DNA of 64,000 nt from Annona cherimola. Lineage: Eukaryota; Streptophyta; Magnoliopsida; Magnoliales; Annonaceae. Shown here piece by piece: positions 1 through 13,079 of the stretch. The position numbers and the translations under genes were made by a program. Position 1 is the stretch's first letter. Every line of letters begins with the position of its first letter. The notes beneath the pieces were generated by a model. That model saw only the letters and a program-made list of their open reading frames with translations, ran no database searches and was not told the origin of the DNA. The stretch is taken from positions 3,418,545 through 3,482,544 of the forward strand of contig CM059971.1 of NCBI GenBank assembly GCA_030490835.1, given 5' to 3'.

Positions 1-99
1 TTTCAGCCATTAAATAGGTCAACTAAAAGAGTCAATTTCCATTAACGTGGTTAAGGTTCTTAGGTGGAGAAAGAGGAGCAAGCACTATAATATTTCGCT

Positions 100-410
100 A
101 TATTCGTACAACCCTGTTGGTCATCTCTTCCATCACTGGCGATCGCCAGATCCCCGTTGTTACACAGGATTTTGCCAGATCTGCCGCCCGACCATCCTCC
201 ATCATTGTCATCGCGAGACACTTTGATGCCGTTTGGCTAGCTGTTACCGCCCAAGCCTCTCTCCATCAGCGTTCGTTCATGCCGCTGATCTTCTTTTTGG
301 TGCCGCCATCTCATCGCCATTGCACACTTCCACCCACCAGCAACCATCTCTTCTTCTTCAGATCTGTCAGGCTCCCAGGCAGGCCCCCCGTCCCATCCTG
401 TCCAATCTCT
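100..410. other. GC-richer stretch unique to copy A; no supportable gene
   Basis: Between flanks shared with copy B, copy A holds about 310 bases that are much richer in G+C than the surroundings, and copy B holds unrelated sequence (13,080-13,600). Overlapping ORFs of 60-100 codons occur in several frames on both strands, with no recognisable domain, no conserved start and no splice context. It looks like an insertion or a surviving piece of something replaced in B. I see no function in it. Confidence 0.4.
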
Positions 411-2087
411 CCCCTTTTTATTTAGGATCCTTTTTTTCAAATCTTATCGATACAGGAGGCGAGATTGTAAATATGTGGGCTCCGTAAATGTTCCTCGCAT
501 TAAGTGGATGACCGAGAGGTACCGCACGACAGCTGGACAAGAGGTCGGCAGGGGCGCATTGAAATTTCAGTGCCCAAGGGCGCATTGAATCATTTCCTGG
601 CACGGCAGGGAAGATGAAAAGTGACTGTGGGTATGTTTGGCCAAGGGAAAGTTGTGAAAAACGTAGTATTTCCACGAGTGTAAAAAATAAAATATTTTAA
701 AAATTATATGATTGATTTAAAATTTAAAATTATTGATGTAAAATTGAAATAAATACATTTGTTAAAAGATAATTGATAGGAAAAATGATTGAAATATAGG
801 GGTAAAAATAAAAAAATATAATAATTAGATGATTAATGAAGTGCCTTAAAATTCATTCACCCCACGTTTTCTCACCTGCATTTCTCATACCCCAAATGTC
901 CCCTGTATTTTGGAATCTAAACAAAAGAATTTAGAGGAGTTAAGAAGAAAAGAAAAAAGATACTAATCACTCTCATTGCGTAGGCGATCCCTAGTTATAC
1001 GATAAGTATTTTCCTTATATATAAATCTTTTTGTGATATATAAGAGTTGCGATCTACTACACTCGAGGGCAAATATTGCTTTTTTATAATTTTTATGAAA
1101 ATGTCACTGATTTTAAAAAATCCAAAAAATATCTACAAATTTTAAACAATAGTAAAACTTAATATATATGTATATATATTAAATACATTTATATTAATAA
1201 TTGTATAAAAATTTTAAAAAATAAAAAATAGGTTAAATATACTTAAGTGCACCGGGACTAAGTGTACCAAAGTGCATTAAAAAATCTTCCATAATATAAA
1301 GGTGCATGACACAAAAACTGCACTCAAAAAGTCCGTTAAATTTTTCTTAGCTTGCGTTAGATGTTATCACTATGAGTAAAAGCTTTTTCATTCAAAACTA
1401 TTTCACCTAGAGTCTTTATACCATTGCTAAAAGTTAGGTTTTACAACAAGTTTTATGGCATATTTGCAAATATGCCAATAACTTTTGACCAATATTCCAT
1501 TCGTATGTTTAAGTTTGCTAATATTATAAATATTTTCAAAAAGTTTTTATGAAATTTCAAGCGTGTCCTCTTGTTACGACGCAGTTAAAATTTTTTGTAA
1601 AATGACAATAATGTCTCTAAGCCGAGGGATACACTGACGATTTCTACAAATGTTATAAGCATGTTTGTAAAAGAAAATAGAATAATAATATATGTAAAAA
1701 TATATAATAATGAAATAGCAAATATACCTGTAACAGTTAAAAATAGTAAGTGTATCACTTAGTTTAAAGAGCATTGCTATCATTTTACAAAAAATTCTAA
1801 TGACATCCTAATGAAAGGGACATGCTAGCAATTCCATGTAAACTTTATGGATATATTTACAATATTTGTAAACTTAAAGATATGGATGCAATATTAGTCA
1901 AACTTTATATGTGTATTTACAAAATTTCTGAGTTCTATTTTGTGTAACTATTTTTTTAATTGTACATGTTGCCCCTTAGATGTCCAAAGTTGATGATGTG
2001 GGTATGCTTAGAGTAGTATAAATGATGAAAGGTTTAGAGTTTAAATATGGGGTGGAGGCAATAACCTCGTTGTCCTGCCTCTAAGCA

Positions 2088-2155
2088 GGTGGTATAAATA
2101 TGATAGGTGGTATAAATATGATAGGTTTAGAGTTTAAATATGATAGGTGGTATAA
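2088..2155. repeat. Minisatellite with 'ggtggtataaatatgatag' units
   Basis: Three to four imperfect copies of a motif near 19 bases, 'ggtggtataaatatgatag', lie in tandem with a longer variant that includes 'tttagagtttaaa'. It is not present at the matching place in copy B. Confidence 0.7.
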
Positions 2156-2520
2156 TAAAAAAAAAATTCTTTAATTCAGGTATAACAATTATTTGATTAC
2201 ATTATATGTATTTTGGCTATAACAAACAATTTAACCATAAATATTTATTTCCTTTAAAAAGACTATAAATATTTGTTGCTTTTGAGTGAGACATTTAATT
2301 AAATGTAATCATTTTTTACATCAATTATATTACAATAAAAAATAGTATTGAACACAACTATTAAAATTTACCTACAAATAATAATAAAACTTTGGCAGCA
2401 ATTAATGTGGGACTCGAGCTGTATTTAGTACTGAAAAAGTGGTCATAAACAATACATTTTGTTATAGTGATACTAAATAATAATGCTGTTTCTTTTGAAA
2501 TAAAAGACATATGTAGTTAC

Positions 2521-2624
2521 ACAATATACATAAATGTTGGTGTAACCAAGTCAAGGGGTTTTCAACAACGGAACAATATACCTAAATGTTGGTGTAACCA
2601 AGTCAAGGGGTTTTCACCAACGGA
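2521..2624. repeat. 52-bp tandem duplication
   Basis: Two nearly identical 52-base units, the first starting at 2,521 ('acaatatacataaatg') and the second at 2,573 ('acaatatacctaaatg'), each ending in 'aacgga' after 'tcaaggggtttt'. The matching sites in copies A2, B and C carry only one unit, so the duplication is recent. The short ORF across it simply reads the repeat. Confidence 0.85.
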
Positions 2625-4988
2625 ACAATGCTCAGTTGACCCCAATGGGTTTAATAAGGCGCTGATGCTGCATGTAGGAGTCTAAAGAAAAGAATTTAGA
2701 GGAGTTAAGAATGAAAGGAGAAATTTCTATCATGAAGAGAAAAAAAATACTAGTTACGGTCATTACATAGATCATCCCTAGTTATACAATAAGTATCTTC
2801 CTTATATATAAATCCTTTTGTGATACTATAAGAGTTGTGATCTACTAAACATGAGGGCAAATTTTCATTTTTTATATATTTTTAAAATTTTTTATGAAAA
2901 TGTCATTGATTTTAAAAAATTCAAAAAATATCTATAAATTTTCAAAAATGTTAAAACTTGATTCACATGTTAAATATATTTAAAATAACAGCTGCATAAA
3001 ATTTTTTTTTAAAAAGGAAATAAGTTAAATATACCTAAGTACACCAGGGCTAAGTGTACGAAGTGGGTTAAAAAATCTTCTACAATATAAAGATGTAAGA
3101 CACAAAGACTGAACCTTAGAAGTCCGTTAAATTTTTTCTCAGCTAGCGTTAGAAGTTAATCACTATGAGTAAATGCTTTGTCATTCAAAAAGATTTTATC
3201 TAGAGTCTTTATACTACCATTGCTAAAAGTTAGGTTTTACAACAAGTTTTATGACATTTTTGCAAATATGCTATCAACTTTTGACTAATATTGCATTTGT
3301 ATCTTTAAGTTTGCTAATATTATAAATATTTTAAAAAAGGTTTATGAAATCGCAAGCGTATACTTTTGTTACGATGCTGTTAAAAGTTTTTGTAAAATGA
3401 TGATAATATCTCTAAGCAAGTGATACGCTTATGATTTTTGCAAATGTTATAAGCATGTTTGCAAAAAAAAAAAACTAGAATAGTTATATATGTAAAAATA
3501 TGTATAACAATGAAATAGCAAATATATCTATAATAGTTAAAATGGTAAGTGTATCACTTAGCTTAAAGAGCATTATTATTATTTTACAAAAAATTTCTAA
3601 TGGCATCCCAACGAAAGGAACATGCTAGCAATTTTTATGTAAACTTTGTAGATATAATTACAATATTGACAAACTTAGAGATATGGATGTAATAGTTATC
3701 AAACTTTACAGGTGTATTTACAAAATTTCTGAGTTCTATTTTGTGTAACTATTTTTTGTTGTTGTACATGTTGCCCCTTAGATGTCCAAAGTTGATGATG
3801 TGTGTACCCCTACGTATAACATATATTTGATTACATTATATGTATTTTGGCTATAACAAACAATTTCACCATAAATATTTGTTTCATTTAAAAAATATAA
3901 ATATTTGGTTCTTTTGAGTGATGACATTAAGTTAAATGTAATCATTTTTTACGTCAATTATATTACAATAAAAAATAATATTAACCGCAACTATTAAAAT
4001 TTACCTACAAAAAATAATAAAACTTTGGCTGCAATTAATGTGGGACTTGATCTGTATTTAGTACTGAAAAAGTGGTCATAAACAATACATTTTGTTACAG
4101 TGATATTAAATAATAATATTGTATCTTTTGAAATAAAATACGTATGTAGTTACACAGTATACATAAATGTCAATGTAACAAAGTCAAGGGGTTTTCATCA
4201 ACCGAACAATGCTCAATCACAATGGGTTGAATAAGGTGCTGACGCTGCTACTTGCGTGATATTGAATCCCACCGGATGAGATTTTTGGCTGAATGTAAAT
4301 TGAGGGCAATGGTTTCCTTTATTGATATTTAAGAGGTTATTGTCTCTTTTAGGAAAAAAATTGTAAGAATTGTCTTACGGCTCCATTGTAATATGAGTTG
4401 AGATGTGATATAAATATACACTAATAAAAAAAATCAATAAGTTTGTGGGACCATCTTGGTAGATAGAATGAGATAAAACTTCTCATTCCAAAAGCAACTT
4501 TTATCAATTTTAGTATTAATTTTCTCCTTTTTTTTAATAAACCTCTCATTTTCAATAAATTACAATCTTATTTTTACATTTCTAATACTACTTTTTCTTT
4601 CAAAATATAATTTTTCCTTTATGAATGCACAACCTACCCTCATTTGTCCCGCTCATCCAAATCTCACTCAACAAAATGATTCCAAACATGTGTTAAAAGT
4701 TCATTTTTCTTTTCATGCATATTAGGCTGTTGGAATTTGTAATTAGAAATGAAATACTTGGAAAAGTAAGATATTATTGTAGTAAGTTATATGAAATTGT
4801 ATATACTATTGAAAAAATTCTTACATAAGGCTACCTCTTGTAACCATATTTAAACTTTGTTGCATTTGATGCCAGATGTGGCCAACTACTATGTTATTGT
4901 GACTAATGTTTTATAACTATTTGTTGCCAAATTCTAACAACTATTTGTAACCAATTTGAAAAAGTAAGATATTGTTGTCGTTAGGGGT

Positions 4989-5378
4989 GATTTGCAAACA
5001 TCCCCACTAAGATTAACCATAATTGTAAATATATACATATTGTTTTTGAAATTACAAATAACCTCCACATAGTTTTACTATAATTGCGAATATACTCACA
5101 TCGTTATCACGCCATCATTGAAGTATTACAGCATGTGTATATTAGAAAGATATGTAAACCACAGGAGCATATTTACAATTTTGAAAATTAAGTAAGGATA
5201 TTTATTCTTTACAAATATACTCATGCTGTAAAAGGGCAGTAACGACACCATAACACATTAACAGTGTGGGTATATCTACAATTATAATCAACTAAGTGAA
5301 GTTTCTTTACGATTTCTGAAATTATGTGAGTATATTTGTAATTATGGTCAAATTAAGCGGGTATATTTGCAAATTATC
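4989..5378. repeat. ~390-bp imperfect inverted repeat (hairpin module), copy A
   Basis: The left end 'gatttgcaaacat' and the right end 'atatttgcaaattatc' are inverted. The inversion continues inward through pairs such as 'ttaccataattgtaaat' type sequence on the left and 'gtaattatggtcaaatt' on the right, meeting near 'acagcatg...catgctgt'. This is the shape of a MITE. The same hairpin sits in copies B and C, so it was present before the segment was duplicated. Confidence 0.6.
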
Positions 5379-8300
5379 TTTATAGTAAGTGTATATGAAA
5401 TCATATATACTATTGAAAAATTTCTTACATAAGGCCACCCTTTAGTAACCAAATTTAAACTTTTGTTGCATTTGATGTTAGATATGGCTAAGTACTTTGT
5501 TGTTGTGCCTAATGTATATAACTATTTGTAGCCAAATTCTAATAACTATATCCAAAATTAATGTGCTGCCCCATTTAGTTATATGTGGCAAAAAAATTAC
5601 CTTTTCAAGGAGTATAATATGAGAAATAATGAGGAAGTTAAGAACAGTAAAGTGGGATAAGTGAGTACAATATTATAAATATTTTCTTTATCGAAAAAAA
5701 AGAATAGTAAGTGCGTTAGAAAAGAGAAACTTGGAAGGAAATTGGGATAAATTTTACTAAATTAAAATCCTAATACAATAAGGCCGAACTCGCAGAGTGC
5801 AATTCTTACTTGAGAAAAACTAATAAGTGAATCTTTAGGGTCTGTTTGCCTGAGCTGAAAAATTCATGAGTTAAGCATAAGTTATGTTTCTTAGCTTATC
5901 TATTCTGCACTTTTCGGTGAGTTTTTAGGAGTAATTTACTCATATAGTTTGACCAAATAGTTTTATGAATTGCTTATTAGTCCCACATAATTTTTCAAAA
6001 ATTTCATAAAACTCTCATGTGACTTATTTTCCATCAATAATCATTAAAATGTATGTCAGAAAATTATATAATAATGAAAGTAACCCTATTTCGATCTATA
6101 TTAAAATTTCATAGTTATGAAATACTCAATTGTGTAGATAGTGTTTTCGGAGAAGAGATCATGTAAAAATAGAGATTTTCTAAAGAGCACAAGTAAGTTA
6201 ATATAGTTCGGAACAGAGTTATTTTCATCATTATCTAATTTACTAACACACATTTTAACAATTGGTGACAAGAAAGAGATCCTATAGGGTTATATGCTAT
6301 TTTGGTAAAATTATATAAGGTTAATATGCAATTCGTGAAACTATATAATTATATTTGCAATTTCGGTCAAATTATGTAGGTATATATGAAAATTACTCAA
6401 TTTTTTTAAATAATTATTTATATACATCACAACAACTTATATTACATTCAAACACATTCATAACCTTTACTAGTGGAGAGAACATTTTTTAATAACCTGT
6501 TTAGTTTTTATATGCAAAATATTCGAGCATGATCGGTGATCTCAACCAAACAGCTAAAACAGTGCAAAATGTGAGCACTTATTGTGGTCATTAATGGCGG
6601 CCGCCTGATGGTACAAATAACGCAAAACCGTGCATTGGCCTGAAAGCTCTAAATAGGAGCTTCTTGTTAAGGAGTTTTTTATAGCTTTTACCTAAAAATT
6701 TTGTGTGAAAATTATGAGTCTGGCCAAACAACTTGTGAAAACCTAACCAAATCCGTAGTGCTTTGTATAAGCAAGCAAACACCAGGTGAAACATGCAAGG
6801 CAAAACTAGCCTCTTGGCTAAAATTGTTTCAATTCTATGGGTAGAGATAAGTTTTGGATAGCATCATTTGTCACTAGAAATAGAAACATACCAACAAATT
6901 TGGATAAAAGAAGCAAGATTACCCTGTAAATGCCTTTCTTATCTGTACTAGTAATCAATGCCCGATGTCTTTAGAATCTTTGAATTTTTCCTTTGGGGTT
7001 ACTTGTACTTAATTTCCTTTTTTTCTCATTAATGTTTCTCCATCTTAATTTGTGCACCTAAGCTGAGCTAGCATAAGCTGATAGCCAATATGAGTTTAAT
7101 GTTTGTTCTTCCTGTTCTAAACTTGTTTTTTCTTTCATTTTCAACTTTCTTGTGCTATTCTTCTTTTGTCCTCTACTTCTAAGATGCATTTTCAAGGTAC
7201 GGTAGTCAAAACCAAAAACTAATTGCAGCTTTCACCTCTGCTGTTCCTACGCAATCATTCAATAATTGTGGATGTGCTGAGTCTCAATATACGTAAGTGG
7301 TTTGTGCCGCTTTCTCATTTTTTAGAATTTTGTTTGCATTTTTAGGTAGACCCAAATGTATTTAATTCATATAGAGAAATTTGCTATTTTTATATTTTTA
7401 CATGTATATTTTAATAGTTTTAAAGATCAACAATTTTCACCACTGTAATGGGACGAAAACTATTGATTTTTTAAATTATATAAAATACGCGAAAATACGA
7501 AAATGTTAAATTTTGGTATTACTAAAAAAAAGCCCAAGAAAATGAAAGTTTCTGGACAATGAAATGAAAGTTTTTGAAAAATGGAAAGAAATGACTCAAA
7601 AACCTATTTGCATTGAGGCTCGTTGATGCGTATGTATTGAATCATCACCATTATTGCCCTGTCACATATATAAATAATACGTCATAATGGCCCAAGTTCG
7701 CGCCCCTGCCATTCTGGCATATGTTTCTTTCAATTCTTTATTAGCTGTGTACGTTATTTCATCTCCAGTGGGTCAGCGTAGTTATTTTGTGCGCAGATGT
7801 TTGATATTATCGAAATAAAAGAATGGAAATTATCAAAAAAAAAGAAAAAAAGAAAAAAGAAAAAGAATGGCAAATGTGTGGGATGAGATGAGATGAGATG
7901 GAAGTGGCAACTCTTGGGTTGCATTTTTTCAACCACTACCAAACAATCAAACAATACTTTTGACCCAAACTATCTGTAGATTGGAACACAATTAGGGCCA
8001 ATTCGGGGTCAACCTGATCCAATTTGCATTCCTGAGATGAGACAGGCCTTCAAACCCCAAACGATGCACAATCAAGAGCACGCGTAGAATCCTATTACTG
8101 TGCATCAGCACTAACCGGACAGGGATACAACACAGCCACTTGCACTTGTGGTCCAGTTGGTAACTGGTAAAAGTAAAAGTAAAGTTTCCCTTTCTACATA
8201 TATTTCAATCTACTTTACACCTTAGTTAACTATCCTACTTTTTCTATTATCTTTTTATAAAGCGAGGTTAGTGCAAATGGATGTAAAATTCATTTTCTAT

Positions 8301-9069
8301 TTTTTTAAATTTTTTTATAAAATCATTAATTTGGATGTGTTTAATTTATAAATCAAGTTTTACTATTTTGTAGCTCTATATATATATGGGAATATTTTTG
8401 TCATATATATTTAGATGAAAAAGTTTATAAAAATTTTCAAAAGCATAAAAATAGGTTTTGCCTCTAGTTATACTCAAGTTTCAATGCCACCGAGTGCATT
8501 AAATTAAGACCCTTACATTTTAGCCTTTTCTTAAATCCTTCCAAGGAGCTGCGTTTTCCATTTATTCTTTTTGTTCTTAAATCTTTATTGCTGCCCTTAT
8601 AATTTTTTCTATTTTATCCAACACAAAAAAAAATTTTATTTTATCCATGCAACTATCACATCTTTGTTTCCCTTTCTTAAATTTTTTCTATTTCCACTCT
8701 TACTTTTGGGTCCCGTTTAGTACTGTCAAAAGCTTTAAAAAATCGGACTCTTTCTTACCCACATTTAAATATATTTTGATATTTTAATTATTTAAATACC
8801 TTATGTTTGTCTATTATTGCCTTTGCATTCTGTTTTATCCATTTTAACTTTACCCCTAATTGTTGCTCTTATCATATTAAATCAGTTTGTGGCTTTTCAT
8901 TTATTTATTTCCATTTGCACTTTTCACCTTTACTTTAGCCACTTCACACTTTGTATCGTACCAAAAGGGCCCGTTATATTTGGGACAGCGCTTTAAATTT
9001 TTAATGGGGCCAAGTCCAGCACGGATTTTGTCAGTTATTGAGGTATTCATAATGATATTTGGCTGCAAG

Positions 9070-10419
9070 CAATGTTTTAAAAACCGAAACGGTAACTGAA
9101 CCGTTTTTATGTCCGGTTCAGGTCCAACCGGTTCAACTGTGGTTCGAACCGTTATGAACCGTGACGTCAGCATGACATAATTATGATGTAATAATTATAT
9201 TTAATTTATTTTAATTATTTTAAAATTAAATTAAATATATAAATTTTATGTAATATAAAAATTACACTTGTGGCTTGTGGGTGACAATAGAGATAGCAAT
9301 GACAATGACACGACATAGTAGCAGGGAAAACGTTATAGAGTCATGAACAAAACAAAGAAAATTAAAAATTAAAATAGAAAAATAGATTTAGGATTTAAAA
9401 AATATATACTCCTTATTTATGAATTATAAATGATTTTATGAATTAAACAAGTTAAATGAGTTATTAAACAGGTTGATGGATTTTAAAATCTCAAAACTAA
9501 CTCATTTATTTATTTAAATGATTAAACTTAGAAAAAAAATCACAACCCTAATCTATTTATAACGAATGCTGATCTTATACATCTGGACCGACTTCGTCCA
9601 TAGCCTGCACGTGAATCATGAACCATCGGATTGAGTGGAGAAAATCTGCGCCATCCGAAATTTTCTGACAATAAAATTTCAAATGCATCCTTGCGATGGG
9701 GTGAAAATGAAAAATCAGAAACATGAAAAATTCCAAATCCCAATCCCAGAGCCCTCTCCTCCCAAATCGCTCTCTTGCGTCTCCCTCCCAAATTAGATGC
9801 TCGTCTTCCTCTCTCTCGTGACTTTCCACCGCACTAGCCATCTTTTCCCGATGGGCGTCCGAACATGAAAATTCGACATTGCATCCAAGCGGCAACAGAT
9901 ACTCAAAATAAAATCTGCTAATTCGTGGGACATCATCCACAGGCCACATGATTCTTAAACTAAGACCTCCTTTTAACCAACCGCTTCTGTGTTTGCTGCC
10001 GGAACCGATGAGGACGACCAGGCACTGCGACTGTTGCCGGACGTCGATTCCGGCAGACTACGACCTGGATCCGCTGCAACAGGTGGCCGACGGCGATGGT
10101 GGGTGAACCCTAGCTCGGCAAGAAAGGAAGACGATGGGAGGATTGAGGAGCCGAGAAGGGGGTTTGGGTTCCGCGGGCGCGAAGTCGCAAACAGAATGAA
10201 TATGCGACATTTTATTTATTTTTTATTTATTAATTTTTTTAAAAAAAGGTGCGAACCGAGCCGCGGTCAGACCGGTTTTTACGGTCCAACCGCCCGGTTC
10301 ACACGCTTCGAACGGTTTTCGTCAAAACTGAAGAACCGTAGCCGAATCGAACCGTTAAACGAACGGTTCACGGTCGGACCGGTCGGACCGGACGGTCCGG
10401 TCCGGTTTTTAAAACACTG
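9070..10419. mobile_element. Non-autonomous hAT-like DNA transposon, 1,350 bp
   Basis: The left end reads CAATGTTTTAAAAACCG and the reverse complement of the right end reads CAGTGTTTTAAAAACCG. These fit hAT terminal inverted repeats (CARTG). The element is flanked on both sides by the 8-bp duplication GCTGCAAG (9,062-9,069 and 10,420-10,427), the hAT target-site size. Subterminal regions are rich in 'ccggt/aaccg' words, as often seen in hAT elements. Copy B shows the unoccupied site near 21,008-21,015. Internal ORFs (9,575-9,949 on -, 9,989-10,480 on +) do not look like a transposase, and the second runs out through the terminus, so I treat neither as a gene. Confidence 0.85.
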
Positions 10420-10571
10420 GCTGCAAGTAAGGGAGAAGATACTGGCCCGTCTTCATCTTTTTGGCGGGCACTCTTGGTAAGTATCAATCTAGGATTCTGG
10501 GTTAATTTGCTTTTTTATCTTTTGGCACCCATTCCAATAAGAACACGTAAGCCCCTCAGATCTTCATCTAA

Positions 10572-11145
10572 GGGTGTGTTTGTTTAGGATAAAAAAGTGT
10601 CAACTAAAACTTTTCAATCTAAAATTTTTCACTCTCCATAATTACTCTATTTTTTAATTATTTTTTCACATTTTTCTACACAAACTACCCTACTTTTCAA
10701 TCATTTTTACACAACTACCCATACAACTAACTTATCTATTTTAACTTTATTTTCTTTACTCCTCATCATTACTCCTATTATATCATATCACTTTTTATTG
10801 ATTTGACAACTTCTACTCCAAAAACTTTTCATCAAAGAGTGTGTTTGGGAATGAATAAAACTTTTGATGAAAAGTTATAGAGATGAGAGTTGTCAAATGA
10901 TGTGATATAAGATGGGTAATAATGAGGAATAAATATGATAAAGTTGAAATAGATAGGTTTGTTGTGTTGGTAATTGTGTATAAATGATTGAAAAGTGGAG
11001 TAGTTATATAGAAAAATGTGAAGAAATGATTAAAAAATAAGATAATTGTGGAGAGTGAAAAGTTTTAAATTGAAAAGTTTTAACTTGACAACTTTTAGTT
11101 GTTACCAAACACACCCAAAAATTTTACCTCCAACCAAACACACCC
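10572..11145. mobile_element. Tourist-like (PIF/Harbinger) long-hairpin MITE, 574 bp
   Basis: The ends are GGGTGTGTTTG at 10,572 and its complement CAAACACACCC ending at 11,145, flanked by TAA on both sides (10,569-10,571 and 11,146-11,148). These are the terminus and 3-bp target duplication typical of Tourist elements. The two arms pair along nearly their whole length: 'aaaacttttcaatc' and 'ttttcactctcca' on the left return inverted on the right. Related arms occur at 11,222-11,400, 12,020-12,250, 35,600-35,790 and 63,800-64,000. An alternative right end lies at 11,115. Confidence 0.8.
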
Positions 11146-11221
11146 TAAAAATGTGAAACCGTCCTCAGAAAAGGCAACCGCATATAGTTCCCTTCCCTTA
11201 ATTTTATGAGTCTACACTTTT

Positions 11222-12250
11222 GGGGTGTATTTGGTTTGGCAGAAAAGTTTTCAACTAATAAAGCTCTCGTTAAAAATTTTTTTCACTATATGTAACTATT
11301 ATATTTTTAATTATTTCTTTACATTTTTTATATAAACAATCCTATTTTTAGTCATTTGCACGACAACTATTAATACAAATAAAATATTTATTTTAACTTG
11401 GAAGCTGTTTATAAAAACCCCTTTTCCATATACCAATTCCATTTTCAATATCTAGATGGTTGATAAAAAATTCACTCTATCTATTGTATTTAGTATCATT
11501 TATATTATTATGAAAACTCTTTTAATGTATATGGGCACCATCTTCAAACAAGCAAAATCAATGTATTAAAATAATTTAATAATAATATCAATTTTTAAGT
11601 AATATTTTCAACATCTAAATCATCTAAAATTTCATTATACATAGATAAATGATTCCAAAAGTATTAATGTCTATTTAGTGTCTATGTATCATATGATTCT
11701 ATATGCTAATTTTTAAGTAACTATTAAATATGATCGATCTTGTATGACTATTTTAAAATAATCTATTATATTTTGTACTAACAAATGAAATCAAAGAAGG
11801 TCAGGTTGACAAATATTGAACTTAAACCAATTCATTTTTCAGATTGGGTAAAAATAAATTGTATTATGTAACTTTTTTTTAATGCCTAACTCAATCCTAT
11901 CATAAATCTGGTTACGTTAGTTAGGTTTGGGTTGATGCCAACCCTATTTGCACCTTTGGGGTAACCACATTACGCTTGTGTGCATGTTGAGTACATGTGT
12001 GTGTGTGTTGGTACGGTTTAAAACTTTTTTAACAAAACTTTTTAAAATGAAAGAACTTATATGATATGATAAGAATAATGATGAAGAGAAAAAGAAATAT
12101 AGTTAAAATAGATAGAATAATTGTATGTATTGTTGCAGAGAAATGATTAAAAAGTGGAATAGCTATATAGAAAAAAATGAAAAAATGATTAGAAAATAAA
12201 CTAGCAGGGGAAAGTGAAAATGTTGTAGGTAAAAAGTTTACCCTCTAGTT
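11222..12250. mobile_element. Second Tourist-like hairpin, split by a nested element
   Basis: The left arm ('ggggtgtatttggtttgg' onward, 11,222-11,400) and the right arm (12,020-12,250, inverted) belong to the same family as the neighbouring 574-bp MITE. About 600 bases separate them. They include a segment (11,430-11,800) with the 'ttcaacatctaaatcatcta' core of another MITE family also seen at 27,527, 45,330 and 51,740, plus a GT run near 12,000. Read together, this is one hairpin element interrupted by another. The outer ends are diffuse. Confidence 0.5.
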
Positions 12251-13079
12251 TCTTGTGGAAAAATTCCTTATGTGTTCCAAACAATTCAAGATTCTTGAAT
12301 TGAATATGTATCACTATTTCTAAGACAAATTTTTGATTCCTAAGATAGCTTTTCAATTTTTAATACAATTTTATCCATTCCCAATAAAACTTTACTTGTT
12401 CTTAATATACATCTTTATATTCTCATCCTAGATACAGATTTAATCGAAGAATCTCGTATAATTTGAAACACTTTAATGATACAATATTCTTTGAACGAAT
12501 TTGTATCCGAGATGAGAATATAATGATGTGTACTGTGACTGAGTAAAGTTGTATTGCGAATAAGTAAAATTGTGTTGGAAATTGAAAAAGTTATATTGGG
12601 AATTGGAAAATTGTCTTGGAATATATAGATTCAATTCAAAGATCTTGTATGGTTTGAAACCACTGCCCATAGCTAATTCATTTCTCATATCCATCTTGTG
12701 TTCATTGTCATGCATTCAAATTTTATATTTAAAATGATGACTAATAATTACATTATGAATTTTTAACATCTCATACTTCCTCAATGAATATGAAATTATT
12801 TAGCACAAAGTTTTTTTAATTCGTATTTAGCACAAAATTTTATTCCTGACTTTTTAATCTACTTTTTCTTTCCTTTTGAGGGAAAAACTTGAATAAAATT
12901 GCAGAATTATCAATTATTTGTAATTTTAAAAATATTTTAGACCATAAATCCCTACTTTTATCTAATTTAGTATTAAGTCAAATAGGTTTGAGCCATTAAA
13001 TAGGTCAACTAAAAGATTCAAGTTCCATGAACGTGGTTAAGATGCTTAGGTGGAGAGAGGAGCAAGTACTACAATATTC

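Larger units (their letters stand above)
902..4250. repeat. Internal tandem duplication within copy A (two ~1.6-1.8 kb units)
   Basis: The block beginning 'aaagaatttagaggagttaa' occurs at about 925 and again at about 2,690. Both are followed by the same series of AT-rich sequences, running to about 2,680 and 4,250. Copy B has only one such unit (about 14,546-16,110) and copy C a truncated one (21,290-21,990). The duplication is therefore private to copy A or was lost in B. At the join (about 2,680) the first unit runs from 'gcgctgatgctgc' straight back into the start of the second. Confidence 0.8.
1..12490. repeat. Tandem segmental duplication, copy A
   Basis: Non-coding segment whose sequence returns in the same order and orientation at 12,988-21,290 (copy B) and 21,290-27,160 (copy C). 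Anchors seen by eye: the opening stretch with 'attaaataggtcaac' at about 10 and 12,993; 'gtgggacttgagctg'-type sequence near 2,410, 4,040, 15,900 and 21,785; and the end 'gatatttggctgcaa' at 9,053-9,068 and 20,999-21,014. The A-to-B offset is about 11.9 kb over most of the length. The copy may start left of the window. Short ORFs inside it are not conserved between copies and I take them as chance. Copy A alone carries an internal duplication (902-4,250), a hAT-like element and Tourist-like hairpins. Confidence 0.85.

Noticed and set aside
7231..7293. Exon-like segment between 'aattgcag' and 'acgtaagt'
   Set aside because: Open for about 20 codons in copy A, but the matching piece in copy B has indels and a changed donor (cgcaag). 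No flanking exons were found.
9989..10480. 163-codon + strand open frame
   Set aside because: Starts inside the hAT-like element and runs out through its terminal repeat. Its composition follows the 'ccggt' subterminal repeats.
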